DNA of 64,000 nt. Origin: CAVVST01 sp963750995. GTDB lineage: Bacteria > Acidobacteriota > Vicinamibacteria > Vicinamibacterales > UBA2999. The stretch is taken from assembly GCA_963750995.1 (NCBI GenBank), contig CAVVST010000004.1:124001-188000 (forward strand), written 5' to 3'. Both the position numbers and the translations under genes were made by a program. Shown piece by piece: positions 25,609 to 35,177 of the stretch. The notes under the pieces are model-generated. The model saw only the letters and a list, made by a program, of their open reading frames with translations, ran no database searches and was not told where the DNA came from. Each line of letters begins with the position of its first letter. Within the stretch, counting starts at the first letter, position 1.

Positions 25609-28347
25609 TCACCGCCCGCGGATGGACTCCAGGTACTTCGCCAGGAGCGCCTCGTAAGGCCCATCGTAGTTGCGGACGTAGCGTGCCAGTTTCGCCTGCT
25701 GCGCCGGCGTGACGACGAGACGTTCGCGCGTCGAGACCTGGTACTGCGCGAACACCGCGGCAAAGTTCGCGAGTTCGTCGGCCGGGTACTTCACGAGGTA
25801 GGCATCGAGAATCGGCAGTGCCTCTTCGTAGCGGCCGAGCATCAGGTACGCCGACATCAGCCGACGCAGGATCTCTTCGTCGGTCGGCGTGCGATCGTAG
25901 GCGGGCTTGAGGACGTCGATCACCGACGCCGGCTGGCCGTCGCGCAACCGCGCGTCTGCGAGCAGCAGGTAAAAGAGCGGGGGGCGGGATTCCTTCCCGA
26001 TCGCCATCTGCCACACGCCGGCGGCGTCGCGGTCGCGGCCGGCGGCGGCGAACGTCGCGCCCAGGTAGAACGCCGCCGGAAAGAATTCGCGGCGCGGCCC
26101 GGAGGCGAGTTCCAGCTGAGTGACGGCCTGGTTCAGCTGCCCCTTCGAATACCAGTCGAGTCCCTTGAAGAAGGCGGCGGCCATCTGATCGCCGGATGTC
26201 AGCGCTTCGATCGCCGCGATGCCGTAGCGGCCGGCGCGCGCCTCGGCCAGCGGACTCTTCAACTCGGGAAACTGCTTTTCGACCAGGCCGAGAAATTCGC
26301 CGAGCACCCCTCGCGCGAGCGGCAGCTTGGGATCGAACTTCGCGACCGTGCCCTGCGTGAAGGGCGACGGCATGGCGGTGCCCGCCGGCGGCAGATCGAG
26401 GATGAAGGGACGGACGAGTACGCCCGCGACGTTGCCGCCACGCGTGATGCGCGCACGCGCGACGTAGCGCCCCGCCGGCAGCAGCGTGGCTGAGAGCAGA
26501 CCCTGGCCAACGCGCTGCGTCGGTTCCGATCCGGCGATCATCTGCGCCGTAGCCGTGAGCAGTGCGGGCGTGTCCTGGTCATCGGCGATTTCGAAGTCCA
26601 CCTTCGCGTTGTCCAGTCCGTTTGGCGCGGTCGAGTACAACTCGAGGAACGCACCCAGGTTGCCTCGCACGTGCGGCTCCACGCCCGGCCTGATGCGGGG
26701 CGCCCCTTCAGCAGTGCCGGCGTCGCCGACCAGCAGGTCGCCGAGCGCGAACTCTTCTCCTCCGAGTTTCCAGGCATTGACTTCGCGAATCACGCCGCCG
26801 CGCCGCCCCGAGGTGTCGACGACGCCGAAGCGCAGCGAGTAGTTCCCGGGCTCGACGATGATTTCGCCAAGGTAGTCGCGCGGCGCGTTCTGCCGGCCCT
26901 CGGGTACCGAGAGCGTCCGCTTGGCGAGATCCCCCGAGACGACCTTGCCGTCGGTGTCGAGCAGGACGTAGCCGACGGTGAACTCCTCCGGCTCGCCGCC
27001 CGGCTGCCCGATCTCCGCGGCGACGACGATGCGTGCTTTGTCGCTGGCGGGATCCTTCTGCGTGAACGTAGTCACGCGCACCGGCACTTCCGCCACCCCG
27101 AACGGCGACTTCAGCGCATCGAGCAAGGTCTCCTCGGCATTCTTCCGCGTCGTCGTCGCCGCCGAGAGCACGAAAGCACGCCGCGACCGCACCGTCACGT
27201 TGCGTCGGCTCACGGCGACGTCAATCCGGTGCGGCTTGCCGTCGCGGTCGCCGGGGGATTCCTCGACGCCGAGCATGTAATAGGCGAGCGTCTCGCCCGC
27301 AAGGCGATCGAAGATCAGCTCACCGGTGCCGACGATGTAATACAGCGAGCCGCGGGATCCGCCGGCGAGGTCGGCCAGGCCGGAGACCGCCATGTCGCGG
27401 TCTTCCGTCACGGTGGGGCCAAGCTGTCCGACGGTGATGTCGTCGCGCGGGACGTCCATCAGCAGCACGTTGATCGTGACGCGGGCCACCGCCGCCGCGC
27501 GGATGATTGCGTCGAGATCGCTCGGCGTGTCGAGAATCAGTCCTTCCGACATCAGGATGAGCGTCTTCGGACCTTCGATCACCGAGAGCGCGAGCAGCAG
27601 GTCGTACAGCCCGCGCAGCGAGTCGGTGGTGTTCTGGCGCGCGCTCCGCACCAGGTTGGACGATTCGCTCAACACGTCGCGCTCGCACTGCTCGCGAGCG
27701 AAGCCGGTCATGCGGGGACACTCCCTCAGCACGACCTCGCCAAATATCCGGGTGTCGGCTTTCTCCGTAATCGCGATCGCTTCCGACAGGCCGATGTTGA
27801 ACTTGCTCTGAAAGGCCGTCTGCTGGCCGACGACGCGCTCCATCCCGCGCTTGATGCGCAGGTAGTCGTTGGTGAACGCCACCTGTACGCCCGGCTCCGG
27901 GAACGCGACGAACGCCACTCGGTCGGCGGGACTCAGACGATCGAGGAACTTGGCCGCCGTCGCGAGCAGCGGCCGCGCGCTGCCGAAGCGGATGTTGCCC
28001 TGGTCGACGGCAATCACAATCTGTCTGCCGTTGGGCGGCTTCAGGTTGGTGGTGTACAGCGTCTCGAACGGATCGGCCGCTTCGCGCCGCGCCGCCTCCA
28101 CGTCGATCTTCACGTGCTCCGCCGACACCACGCGCCGGGGCTGCCCGTCGATCTTGACGATGAAATCGGGAGGCAGAAGGTTCTCGACCGGCACGCCCTT
28201 GCCGTCGACCACCGCCACATCGACCGCGACGACGTCGACGCCGGTTCGGAACGTGGGACCCTGGGCCGGAGTCTCGGCCTGCTGGCGGGCAGACAATAAG
28301 ACGGTACCGGCCGTCACAGCCAATATGAGGGCGAGCAACTGCTTCAT
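25609..28347 (-). CDS. VWFA-related protein with C-terminal TPR region (acidobacterial type)
   Basis: 912 aa, exported (LLALILAVTAGTVLLSA). N-terminal VWFA-related domain: FRTGVDVVAVDVAVVDGKGVPV, a beta-strand segment DFIVKIDGQPRRV, then a von Willebrand-like fold (IVIAVDQGNIRFGS, DRVAFVAF, KTLILMSEGLIL). Here the MIDAS DxSxS is replaced by DQGNI, so metal-dependent adhesion is doubtful. The C-terminal third contains tetratricopeptide-like helices (FFKGLDWYSKGQLNQAV, LGRYEEALPILDAYL). ATG 28347 follows GGAGAAACC. It is a large family in Acidobacteria of unknown role, possibly a surface scaffold. A second VWFA protein is at 37.6 kb with an intact MIDAS. Confidence 0.82.
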   Translation of the reverse strand: MKQLLALILAVTAGTVLLSARQQAETPAQGPTFRTGVDVVAVDVAVVDGKGVPVENLLPPDFIVKIDGQPRRVVSAEHVKIDVEAARREAADPFETLYTTNLKPPNGRQIVIAVDQGNIRFGSARPLLATAAKFLDRLSPADRVAFVAFPEPGVQVAFTNDYLRIKRGMERVVGQQTAFQSKFNIGLSEAIAITEKADTRIFGEVVLRECPRMTGFAREQCERDVLSESSNLVRSARQNTTDSLRGLYDLLLALSVIEGPKTLILMSEGLILDTPSDLDAIIRAAAVARVTINVLLMDVPRDDITVGQLGPTVTEDRDMAVSGLADLAGGSRGSLYYIVGTGELIFDRLAGETLAYYMLGVEESPGDRDGKPHRIDVAVSRRNVTVRSRRAFVLSAATTTRKNAEETLLDALKSPFGVAEVPVRVTTFTQKDPASDKARIVVAAEIGQPGGEPEEFTVGYVLLDTDGKVVSGDLAKRTLSVPEGRQNAPRDYLGEIIVEPGNYSLRFGVVDTSGRRGGVIREVNAWKLGGEEFALGDLLVGDAGTAEGAPRIRPGVEPHVRGNLGAFLELYSTAPNGLDNAKVDFEIADDQDTPALLTATAQMIAGSEPTQRVGQGLLSATLLPAGRYVARARITRGGNVAGVLVRPFILDLPPAGTAMPSPFTQGTVAKFDPKLPLARGVLGEFLGLVEKQFPELKSPLAEARAGRYGIAAIEALTSGDQMAAAFFKGLDWYSKGQLNQAVTQLELASGPRREFFPAAFYLGATFAAAGRDRDAAGVWQMAIGKESRPPLFYLLLADARLRDGQPASVIDVLKPAYDRTPTDEEILRRLMSAYLMLGRYEEALPILDAYLVKYPADELANFAAVFAQYQVSTRERLVVTPAQQAKLARYVRNYDGPYEALLAKYLESIRGR

Positions 28348-28632
28348 GGTTTCTCCGGACCCCAAGATTTCAGAACAACCGGGCGCGTAACGCAAGCCCA
28401 CCGAACATTTTTTGGATACAGGTTTTGCCGTGTATTGCGCCGTTCGCGAGGGTTTTGTATCCGCGGCCGCCGCGTATTCCTCTGCTTTCGACCCGATCCG
28501 TGGGCGCGAACCCCCTGCACGTGCGAAAGCTCGTACGGCATCCGTTCTGCAGAGGTTATGAGCTGGAAAGGCCAAGCTCGAGCGTTACACGGCTCTGCTA
28601 TGATCGCCGGTCTCAAAACCGGCCGCACCTTT

Positions 28633-30810
28633 ATGGATGCCCCCCGCGACACCGCCATCGCTGAACGGCGGACTCACTCCCATCGGAAATCCGCATCGCG
28701 GGCCGCGCCTAAGCCGGTGTTGCGCGTGGTGCCGCCTCCCGACCTGGATCCCGCGGATCTGAAGAACCCGGCGCTCTACCTCAACCGCGAGCTGAGCTGG
28801 CTCGAGTTCAACCAGCGGGTGCTGGACCAGGCGCTCGACGCCTCGCATCCGCTGCTCGAACGCGTGAAGTTCCTGGCGATCGCCGCCACGAACCTCGACG
28901 AGTTCTTCATGATTCGGATTTCGACGACGCAGAAAAACCTCCGCGAGGGGATCGAGGACGTCGCGCCGGACGGTTACAACACGCAGCAGCAGCTGGAGGC
29001 GATGCGCGGGCAGGCGCTGCCGATGCTGAAGGCGGTGTCGGCCTGCTGGGAGCAACTCCGTCCGCTGCTGGCGGCCGAACACATCACGCTGCTCGACCAG
29101 GATGCGTGGACCGACGCGATCCGCGAGCATCTCAACGCGTATTTCTCCCGCGAGATCTGCCCGGTGCTCACGCCGCTCGCGTTCGACCCGGGTCACCCGT
29201 TTCCGCTGATCTCGAACCTCAGCAAGAACTTCGCGGTGGTGGTCCGCCACGGCGGGCGCACCAAGTTCGCCCGCGTGAAGGTACCGGACGTTCTGTCGCG
29301 GTTTATTCCGATCCCCGAGTCGCTGAGTCCGTCGAAGGGGCTCACCTTCGTCTTCCTCGAGGACGTGATTCGCGCCAACATCCACGAACTCTTTCCCGGG
29401 ACGCAGGTGAAAGGGGTCTACCTGTTCCGTATCATCCGCGACGCGGACCTGGAAATCGAACAGGCGGAGGCGGACGACCTGCTCGAGACGGTCGAGACCA
29501 GCCTGAAACAGCTGCGGCACGGCGCGATTGCGCTGCTGCAGGTCGGCCCCGATACTCCCGCCCGCGTGCTGAACATCCTCGTCGAGAACTTCGGCATCAC
29601 CGACGACGTCGTCGAGCGGACGACGGATCGGGTCGGGTTCGGCGACTGGATGCAGCTGACCAAGATTCATCGGCCGGAACTGAAGGATCCGCCGTTCTCG
29701 CCGGCGGCGTTGTGGCGCGCGGATGAGGATCCGGAAGTGATCTTCGACCAGATCCGGTACCAGGATCAGCTCGTTCACCATCCGTATCAGTCGTTCGAGT
29801 CGGTCGAGGCATTCCTGCGCGCCGCCGTCAAGGATCCGCACGTCGTCGCCATCAAGATGACGCTGTACCGGATCGGCGCCAACTCGCCGCTGATCGAGCT
29901 GCTGATCGAGGCCGCCGAGTCGGGCAAGCAGGTCGCGGTCCTGGTGGAGCTGAAGGCGCGGTTCGACGAGCGCAACAACATCATCTGGGCGAAGCGGCTG
30001 GAATCGCACGGCATCCATGTCGTCTACGGGTTCCCCGACATCAAGACGCACGCAAAGCTGTGTCTGGTGGTGCGGCAGGAACCCGACGGCATCCAGATGT
30101 ACGTGCACACCGGCACCGGCAACTACAACCCGGAGACGGCGAAGGTCTACACCGACTTCGGCCTGTTTACCGCTGATCGCGACATCGTCGCCGACGTCTC
30201 GGAGATCTTCAACTACCTCACCGGCTACTCGAACCAGAAGGAGTTCCGCAGCCTGCTGGTGGCGCCGGTGGTGCTGCGGACACGCCTCACCGAGCTGGTG
30301 GCGCGCGAGGCGGAGCATGCACGTGCCGGCCGCGAGGCGCGGATGATCGTCAAGATCAACTCGGTCACCGACGATCAGATGATTCGGGTGCTGTACAAGG
30401 CGTCGCAGGCGGGGGTGTCGATGGATCTGCTGGTGCGAGGCATCTGCAGCCTGCGCCCGGGCATTCCCGGCGTCAGCGACAATATCCGCGTGCGGTCGAT
30501 CGTCGGGCGCTTTCTCGAACACACGCGCGTCTACTGGTTCCTGAACGGCGGGCACGAGGAGATGTACATCGGGAGCGCGGATCTGATGGAGCGCAACCTG
30601 GATCGGCGGGTCGAGACGCTGACGCCGGTGCGCGATCCCGAGATCGTCGAACACCTCCGCGACGTGGTGCTCGCGTCGTACCTGCGGGATACGGAGCGGG
30701 CGATGGTGCTCGATTCGGCCGGCCGCTACTCCAGGCCCGAGGCCTCGTCCGACGGCTTCAATGCGCAGGAATTCCTGCTGAAGCACTATCCCGAATCACA
30801 CAACGAATAG
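28633..30810 (+). CDS. ppk1: Polyphosphate kinase 1
   Basis: 725 aa. Reversibly polymerises ATP gamma-phosphate into polyphosphate, peripheral at the membrane. All PPK1 domains are recognisable: N (YLNRELSWLEFNQRVLDQA...TNLDEFFMIR), head (SREICPVLTPLAFDPGHPFP), C1 with IDIKTHAKLCLVVR-type active-site His (KTHAKL) and VHTGTGNYNP, and C2 with RSIVGRFLEHTRVYWF and NLDRRVETLTPV. ATG 28633 gives an N-terminal ~35 aa basic extension; an earlier ATG exists at 28597. It is the only phosphate-storage gene in view, with phoD ~7 kb away. The stop overlaps the small membrane gene by 15 bp. Confidence 0.95.
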   Translation: MDAPRDTAIAERRTHSHRKSASRAAPKPVLRVVPPPDLDPADLKNPALYLNRELSWLEFNQRVLDQALDASHPLLERVKFLAIAATNLDEFFMIRISTTQKNLREGIEDVAPDGYNTQQQLEAMRGQALPMLKAVSACWEQLRPLLAAEHITLLDQDAWTDAIREHLNAYFSREICPVLTPLAFDPGHPFPLISNLSKNFAVVVRHGGRTKFARVKVPDVLSRFIPIPESLSPSKGLTFVFLEDVIRANIHELFPGTQVKGVYLFRIIRDADLEIEQAEADDLLETVETSLKQLRHGAIALLQVGPDTPARVLNILVENFGITDDVVERTTDRVGFGDWMQLTKIHRPELKDPPFSPAALWRADEDPEVIFDQIRYQDQLVHHPYQSFESVEAFLRAAVKDPHVVAIKMTLYRIGANSPLIELLIEAAESGKQVAVLVELKARFDERNNIIWAKRLESHGIHVVYGFPDIKTHAKLCLVVRQEPDGIQMYVHTGTGNYNPETAKVYTDFGLFTADRDIVADVSEIFNYLTGYSNQKEFRSLLVAPVVLRTRLTELVAREAEHARAGREARMIVKINSVTDDQMIRVLYKASQAGVSMDLLVRGICSLRPGIPGVSDNIRVRSIVGRFLEHTRVYWFLNGGHEEMYIGSADLMERNLDRRVETLTPVRDPEIVEHLRDVVLASYLRDTERAMVLDSAGRYSRPEASSDGFNAQEFLLKHYPESHNE

Positions 30811-31065
30811 CCAGACGGCGCCGGCCAGGATCAGAACAGCGATGCCAAACGCCGGAAATGCGATCAGCGAAGCGCCGAGCAGAAGTGTAATGGTGACGAC
30901 AAAGGCGATCGGTCCGAGGGGCCAGAGCATCGCCAGCGCGATCTTCGCGGCCGGTTTCGCATCGATCACGAGGAGACCCCACACGACTCCTGCGACATAG
31001 ATCGTGAGGCAGAGATCGCCGAGTCCGAGTCCTCGATCTCCGAGCGCCAGTCCGGCTCCATTCAC
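30796..31065 (-). CDS. Small hydrophobic membrane protein
   Basis: 89 aa, GTG start at 31065. Three hydrophobic stretches (LCLTIYVAGVVWGLLVID, ALAMLWPLGPIAFVVTITLL, LIAFPAFGIAVLILAGAVWL) predict two or three membrane helices. No family recognised. It is convergent with ppk1, overlapping its end by 15 bp, and divergent from the Oar-like receptor. Moderate confidence because short hydrophobic frames can arise by chance opposite GC-rich sequence, though the pattern of alternating helices and loops is protein-like. Confidence 0.5.
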   Translation of the reverse strand: MNGAGLALGDRGLGLGDLCLTIYVAGVVWGLLVIDAKPAAKIALAMLWPLGPIAFVVTITLLLGASLIAFPAFGIAVLILAGAVWLFVV

Positions 31066-31126
31066 GCGCGCATCTTACCTGCTACACTGACCGGGTTTCA
31101 GAAACTCCACATCCGCGGGAGATTCC

Positions 31127-34054
31127 ATGAACAATCTCGCGAGGATCGTCCTCGCATGCGCGCTAATCCTGCCCGTTCCGGTCCTTGCCCAGCAGACGAC
31201 CGGCACCATCGCCGGACGCGTGGTCGACGACCAGGACGCCGCCCTTCCGGGCGCCGTCGTGATGGCGACGAACCCCGAGACCGGCCTCGTGCGTGAGACC
31301 ACATCGGACGAAAAGGGACTCTATCGACTCGCCGCCCTGCCGGTCGGCGCCTACACTGTCGCCGCCAGTCAACCGAGCTTTGCCCGCTTCGAGCGCAGCG
31401 ACATCGTCGTGAACATCGGCCAGACGCGCGACCTCGACATCATTCTGCGGCTCGCGGCCCTGGCCGAGACGATCACGGTGACGGCCGAACTCCCGATCAT
31501 CCCGATTACCTCGTCCTCGGTCGGACAGGTGGTCGATCTGTCAAACATCGAACGCCTGCCGCTCAACGGCCGCCAGTTCGCCAACCTCGCGGCGACGGTT
31601 CCCGGGGTGGGGCTGGGGTTCCATTCCGATCTGGTCAAGAGCACGCAGTACAGCCCGCAAATCAGCGGCGGCAACGGCCGCAACGTCAGCTACATCGTCG
31701 ACGGCGGCGACAACAACGACGACACGGTCGGGGGCCTGCTCCAGCTCTTTCCGCTCGAAGCAATCCAGGAGTTCAACGTGCTGACGCAGCGCTTCGACGC
31801 CGAATACGGCCGTGGCGGATCGGTGCTGAACGTCGTGACGAAGAGCGGTACGAACGACCTGCGCGGCAGCTGGTTCACCCTCGTGCGGGACAAGGGGCTG
31901 AACGCCCGTACCTTCAGCGAGGGCGTCAACAACCTCGAGAAACAGGACTACCGCCGGTATCAATTCGGCGGCAGCATCGGCGGGCCGATCATCGCGGACC
32001 GGGCGCATTTCTTTGCCGCCTACGAGCGGACGCAGCAGGACACGCGGCAGGTCGTGAACACGCTCGGCCTGTTCCCGGCCGAAGACGGTATTTACGACAT
32101 CCCGTTCCGCGAGGATCTATTCACGGCCAAGGTCACCGCGAGCCCGCGGCCGACGCATTACCTCGCGCTCCGTTACGCGCGCGACGGCAATTCGCAGCCG
32201 GCCGGCGCCGGCCTCCGTGCGGCACCCTCGTCGTGGGCGACCACGCTGAATACCTATCACTCGCTGAACGCGAACCATAACTGGGTTGCGGGCGGCTCGG
32301 CGCTCAACGAGTTCGTTTTCCAGTTTTCGGATTACGTGAACCAGGTACCGGCGACGGATACCGGGCCGCACTTGCGGTTCCCCAACAGCGTCACCGCCGG
32401 CACGAGCCCGCTCGCCCCCCAGGGCACTGAACAGCGAAAGTGGCAGTTTCGAAACGATTTTTCCTGGGCGCGGTCCGGCCTGGGCGGCCTCGGCCACGTG
32501 ATGAAAGCCGGCGTCAACGTCATCCACGAACCGCACCTGTTCGTGTCGGTCGGCCAGGGAACCAGCGGTATTTTCACAATGGGCGCCAACGCCCTGAACG
32601 GACCGGTCACCTCGATTCTGGTCATCGGCGGCAATACCGAGCTGAACATCCCGATCGATTCGTATGCGCTGTTCGCCCAGGACGACTGGCGCGTCAACGA
32701 CCGCCTGACCTTGAACCTCGGCGTCCGGTGGGACTACGTCGACGGCATTCCCTTCAGCCAGGACCGCAATTCAAATTTCCTCGCGCTGCAGGCGGCGGGC
32801 CGTACCGGCCGGTTTGACGGGACGATCCTCGAGGATTTTGGCAAGGAACCCCGCGGCGACAAGGACAACGTGCAGCCACGCGCCGGATTCGCCTACGACC
32901 TGCACGGCACCGGCCGGGAAAGCATCCGCGGCGGCTGGGGCATCTATACGGACTTCGGCTACACCAACGCCAACGTCCTCACCGCCGCCATCGACGCCGC
33001 GGGCGGCGGCGGGCCCGTGTTCGTGGCGATGTCGCCGGCAGGCATTCGCCGACCGGACGGGACGTTCTTCCAGGTGTCGGACCCGCTCTCGGTCATCGCC
33101 GCGCAGAACCTGGTCAATCCCAACATCCCGTCGCTCGCCGGCGAGGTCGTCTCGCCCGTGCTCGAGCAGCCGTATACGATTCAGACCAACCTCGGATGGG
33201 CGCGCGAGATCACCCCGTCGACGTCGATCAGCGCCGACTACGTCCGCGTGGATGGCCGCGATCTGAACCTCCGGGCGCGGCCGAATACGATTGTCGGCGG
33301 CCGGCGCTTTCTTGGTGACCTCGCGATCCAACCCAACGCGATCGGATTCCGGACGGCGCTCAGCAAGGGCGAGAGCCGCTACGACGCCCTGATCGCGGCT
33401 GTGCGGCGTCGTCTCTCAGGCCGCCTCGATCTGAACGCCTGGTACACCTTCTCTAAAGCGACGAGCGACGTGGGCAGCGCCTACGATGAAATCGTCCAGA
33501 ACCTGATACAGGATGTCTCGGCGCCGTTCGCCCCGGTGCAGGACGGCCCGTCGACGCGCACCGACGCCCGCCATCGCGTCACGGTCAGCGCGGTGGTCGA
33601 AGCGCCGTGGAACTTTCGCGTGGCGCCGGTCTTCTTCTACCGTTCGGCGCTGCCGGTGCACACATTCGAAGGGCGGGATACCAACGCCGACGGCAACGTG
33701 AACGACATCACGGCGAACGCGTACCGCTACACCGGGCTGAACGACGCGGGCGTCGCCACGTTCGAGGACATGGGCCCGTGCGAGACGGTGAACTGCAGCC
33801 GCCGCGCACCGTTCACACAGTTGAATCTTCGCGTCAGCCGGGAGTTCCCGATCTTCGGCAACGGGCGCGTGGAGGCGATTGCAGAGGTGTTCAACGTCTT
33901 CAACGCCCGGAACCCGTTCATTCCCCTCTCGACGCAGCGCGTGTCGGCCGCCGGAGCGCCCCTTAGCTCCTTCATGCAACCGACGGCGTTCGCCGGCGAC
34001 TTCCAGCAGCCCGAACAGCGCGTCGGGCAGATCGGCTTCAGGCTGACTTTCTAA
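31127..34054 (+). CDS. Oar-like TonB-dependent receptor with CarboxypepD_reg domain
   Basis: 975 aa outer-membrane protein of the class expanded in Acidobacteria. Signal MNNLARIVLACALILPVPVLAQ, then a carboxypeptidase-regulatory beta-sandwich (TGTIAGRVVDDQDAALPGAVV...VGAYTVAASQPSF). The plug follows with NIERLPLNGRQFANLAATVPG and VLNVVTKSGTNDLRGSWF. A large barrel ends ...VGQIGFRLTF with terminal Phe. Likely imports or releases large substrates such as oligosaccharides or peptides. No SusD partner is adjacent, so this is not a Bacteroides-type PUL. The stop is followed within 2 bp by a CACAAGG-type repeat. Confidence 0.9.
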   Translation: MNNLARIVLACALILPVPVLAQQTTGTIAGRVVDDQDAALPGAVVMATNPETGLVRETTSDEKGLYRLAALPVGAYTVAASQPSFARFERSDIVVNIGQTRDLDIILRLAALAETITVTAELPIIPITSSSVGQVVDLSNIERLPLNGRQFANLAATVPGVGLGFHSDLVKSTQYSPQISGGNGRNVSYIVDGGDNNDDTVGGLLQLFPLEAIQEFNVLTQRFDAEYGRGGSVLNVVTKSGTNDLRGSWFTLVRDKGLNARTFSEGVNNLEKQDYRRYQFGGSIGGPIIADRAHFFAAYERTQQDTRQVVNTLGLFPAEDGIYDIPFREDLFTAKVTASPRPTHYLALRYARDGNSQPAGAGLRAAPSSWATTLNTYHSLNANHNWVAGGSALNEFVFQFSDYVNQVPATDTGPHLRFPNSVTAGTSPLAPQGTEQRKWQFRNDFSWARSGLGGLGHVMKAGVNVIHEPHLFVSVGQGTSGIFTMGANALNGPVTSILVIGGNTELNIPIDSYALFAQDDWRVNDRLTLNLGVRWDYVDGIPFSQDRNSNFLALQAAGRTGRFDGTILEDFGKEPRGDKDNVQPRAGFAYDLHGTGRESIRGGWGIYTDFGYTNANVLTAAIDAAGGGGPVFVAMSPAGIRRPDGTFFQVSDPLSVIAAQNLVNPNIPSLAGEVVSPVLEQPYTIQTNLGWAREITPSTSISADYVRVDGRDLNLRARPNTIVGGRRFLGDLAIQPNAIGFRTALSKGESRYDALIAAVRRRLSGRLDLNAWYTFSKATSDVGSAYDEIVQNLIQDVSAPFAPVQDGPSTRTDARHRVTVSAVVEAPWNFRVAPVFFYRSALPVHTFEGRDTNADGNVNDITANAYRYTGLNDAGVATFEDMGPCETVNCSRRAPFTQLNLRVSREFPIFGNGRVEAIAEVFNVFNARNPFIPLSTQRVSAAGAPLSSFMQPTAFAGDFQQPEQRVGQIGFRLTF

Positions 34055-34127
34055 ACAAGTCACAAGGCACAAGGCTCAAGTCACAACGGCCTTGTGCCTT
34101 GTTGTGCCTTGTGACTTGAGCCTTGTC
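34055..34127. repeat. CACAAGG/CTCAAGT inverted repeat filling the gap
   Basis: The whole space between the receptor stop (34054) and the next start (34128) is repeat. Left-arm words are CAAGTCACAAGGCACAAGG and CTCAAGTCACAA; the right arm is CCTTGTGCCTTGTTGTGCC plus TTGTGACTTGAGCCTTG. It can fold into a long hairpin placed 2 bp from the next start codon, with no Shine-Dalgarno sequence visible. Confidence 0.72.
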
Positions 34128-35045
34128 ATGATCAACGACTCCCACTGTCATTTTTTCTCGCCAGCGTTCTTCCAGTCTCTGGCGCAGCAGCGTGCGGCGC
34201 TCCCCGGCGCGCCCGACGTGAACATCCCGGGCCTGTACCGCGAGCTCCAGTGGGATGACCCGGGCAGTCCCGAGGCGCTTGCGGACCGCTGGGTCCGCGA
34301 GATGGACGCGAACGGCGTGCACCGCGCGGCGCTGATCGCCAGCGTGCCGGGCGATGAATCGTCGGTCGCCGCCGCGGTTGCGCGTCATCCCGGGCGGCTC
34401 GTCGGGTTCTTCATGGTCAATCCGGCTGCCGGCGACGCACGGCAACGGACCCGGTTGGGGTTGACCGAGCTCGGGCTCTCCGGGGTATGTCTGTTCCCGG
34501 CGATGCACCAGGTTCCGCTGGACGACGCGCGCACGATGCGCGTCGTCGAGGCGGCCGCTGCATGCCCGGGCGCGGTGGTGTTTGTGCACTGCGGGTTGCT
34601 GTCGATCGGCGTTCGCGACAAGCTGGGATTTCCCGGCACGTTCGATCTCGCGCTCGGCGATCCACTGGCGGTGTCGCGCCTGGCCCGAACCTTTCCAGAG
34701 ATGCCGTTCATCGTGCCCCACTTCGGCGCCGGACGCTTCGCCGACCTCCTCGAAGCGGTCGACGCGTGCGCCAACGTGCATCTCGATACGTCGAGCTCGA
34801 ACAACTGGATTCGCGCCGTTCCGGGACTTGCTCTTTCAGACGTGTTCAGAGACGCGATCGCAGCAGCCGGGCCTTCGAGGGTGCTCTTCGGCACGGATTC
34901 GTCGTTCTTTCCGCGCGGTTGGCAACGGCGCATCTACGAGCAACAGAGGTCGATCCTGCGGGAACTCGACATCACCCCCGAGGACCAGTCGCTGATCCTG
35001 CACGGCAATTTCGAGCGACTCTTCCCGGCGCCCCGGTCCGGCTGA
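34128..35045 (+). CDS. Amidohydrolase (Amidohydro_2, PF04909-like)
   Basis: 305 aa cytoplasmic TIM-barrel hydrolase: MINDSHCHFF (metal His-x-His), GFFMVNPAAGD, VVFVHCGLLSIG, FIVPHFGAGRF and VLFGTDSSFFP (metal Asp). The family includes ACMSD-like decarboxylases and lactonases; the substrate is not deducible. ATG 34128 immediately follows the repeat hairpin, so translation initiation is unusual, perhaps coupled to the receptor or leaderless-like. The stop TGA lies in the loop of the hairpin GTCCGGC-TGAA-GCCGGAC (35036-35053). Confidence 0.82.
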   Translation: MINDSHCHFFSPAFFQSLAQQRAALPGAPDVNIPGLYRELQWDDPGSPEALADRWVREMDANGVHRAALIASVPGDESSVAAAVARHPGRLVGFFMVNPAAGDARQRTRLGLTELGLSGVCLFPAMHQVPLDDARTMRVVEAAAACPGAVVFVHCGLLSIGVRDKLGFPGTFDLALGDPLAVSRLARTFPEMPFIVPHFGAGRFADLLEAVDACANVHLDTSSSNNWIRAVPGLALSDVFRDAIAAAGPSRVLFGTDSSFFPRGWQRRIYEQQRSILRELDITPEDQSLILHGNFERLFPAPRSG

Positions 35046-35053
35046 AGCCGGAC
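35036..35053. repeat. Stop-codon hairpin GTCCGGC-TGAA-GCCGGAC
   Basis: Perfect 7-bp stem whose tetraloop contains the amidohydrolase stop codon (TGA 35043-35045). It may serve as terminator or as a REP variant. A similar arrangement, with the stop TGA in the loop of CCGGAGGC-CTGA-GCCTCCGG, occurs at the end of the quinone oxidoreductase (36141-36160). Confidence 0.6.
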
Positions 35054-35062
35054 ACCACTGAA

Positions 35063-35158
35063 CCGACAAGGGTCAGCGTGATCGCTCCGACAGGCGTGAG
35101 AGAGATCGCACCGACACCCGTCAGATGATTTGCACCGACAATCGTCAGTACAATTGCA
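35063..35158. repeat. Four 24-bp direct repeats upstream of quinone oxidoreductase
   Basis: Four head-to-tail 24-bp units begin CCGACA at 35063, 35087, 35111 and 35135, with consensus CCGACAnnCGTCAG then about four variable bases and ATYGCA. Each unit contains a GAC-n4-GTC half-palindrome (GTG in unit 2). The array ends 19 bp before the start codon at 35178. Divergence between units is highest in the middle and the ends are conserved. It could be an array of regulator-binding sites. Confidence 0.65.
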
Positions 35159-35177
35159 CCCTACCGAAGGAGCCTTG

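Noticed and set aside
35063..35158. Possible CRISPR array
   Set aside because: Units are contiguous with a 24-bp period and no unique spacers, and no cas gene is near. Treated as direct repeats.
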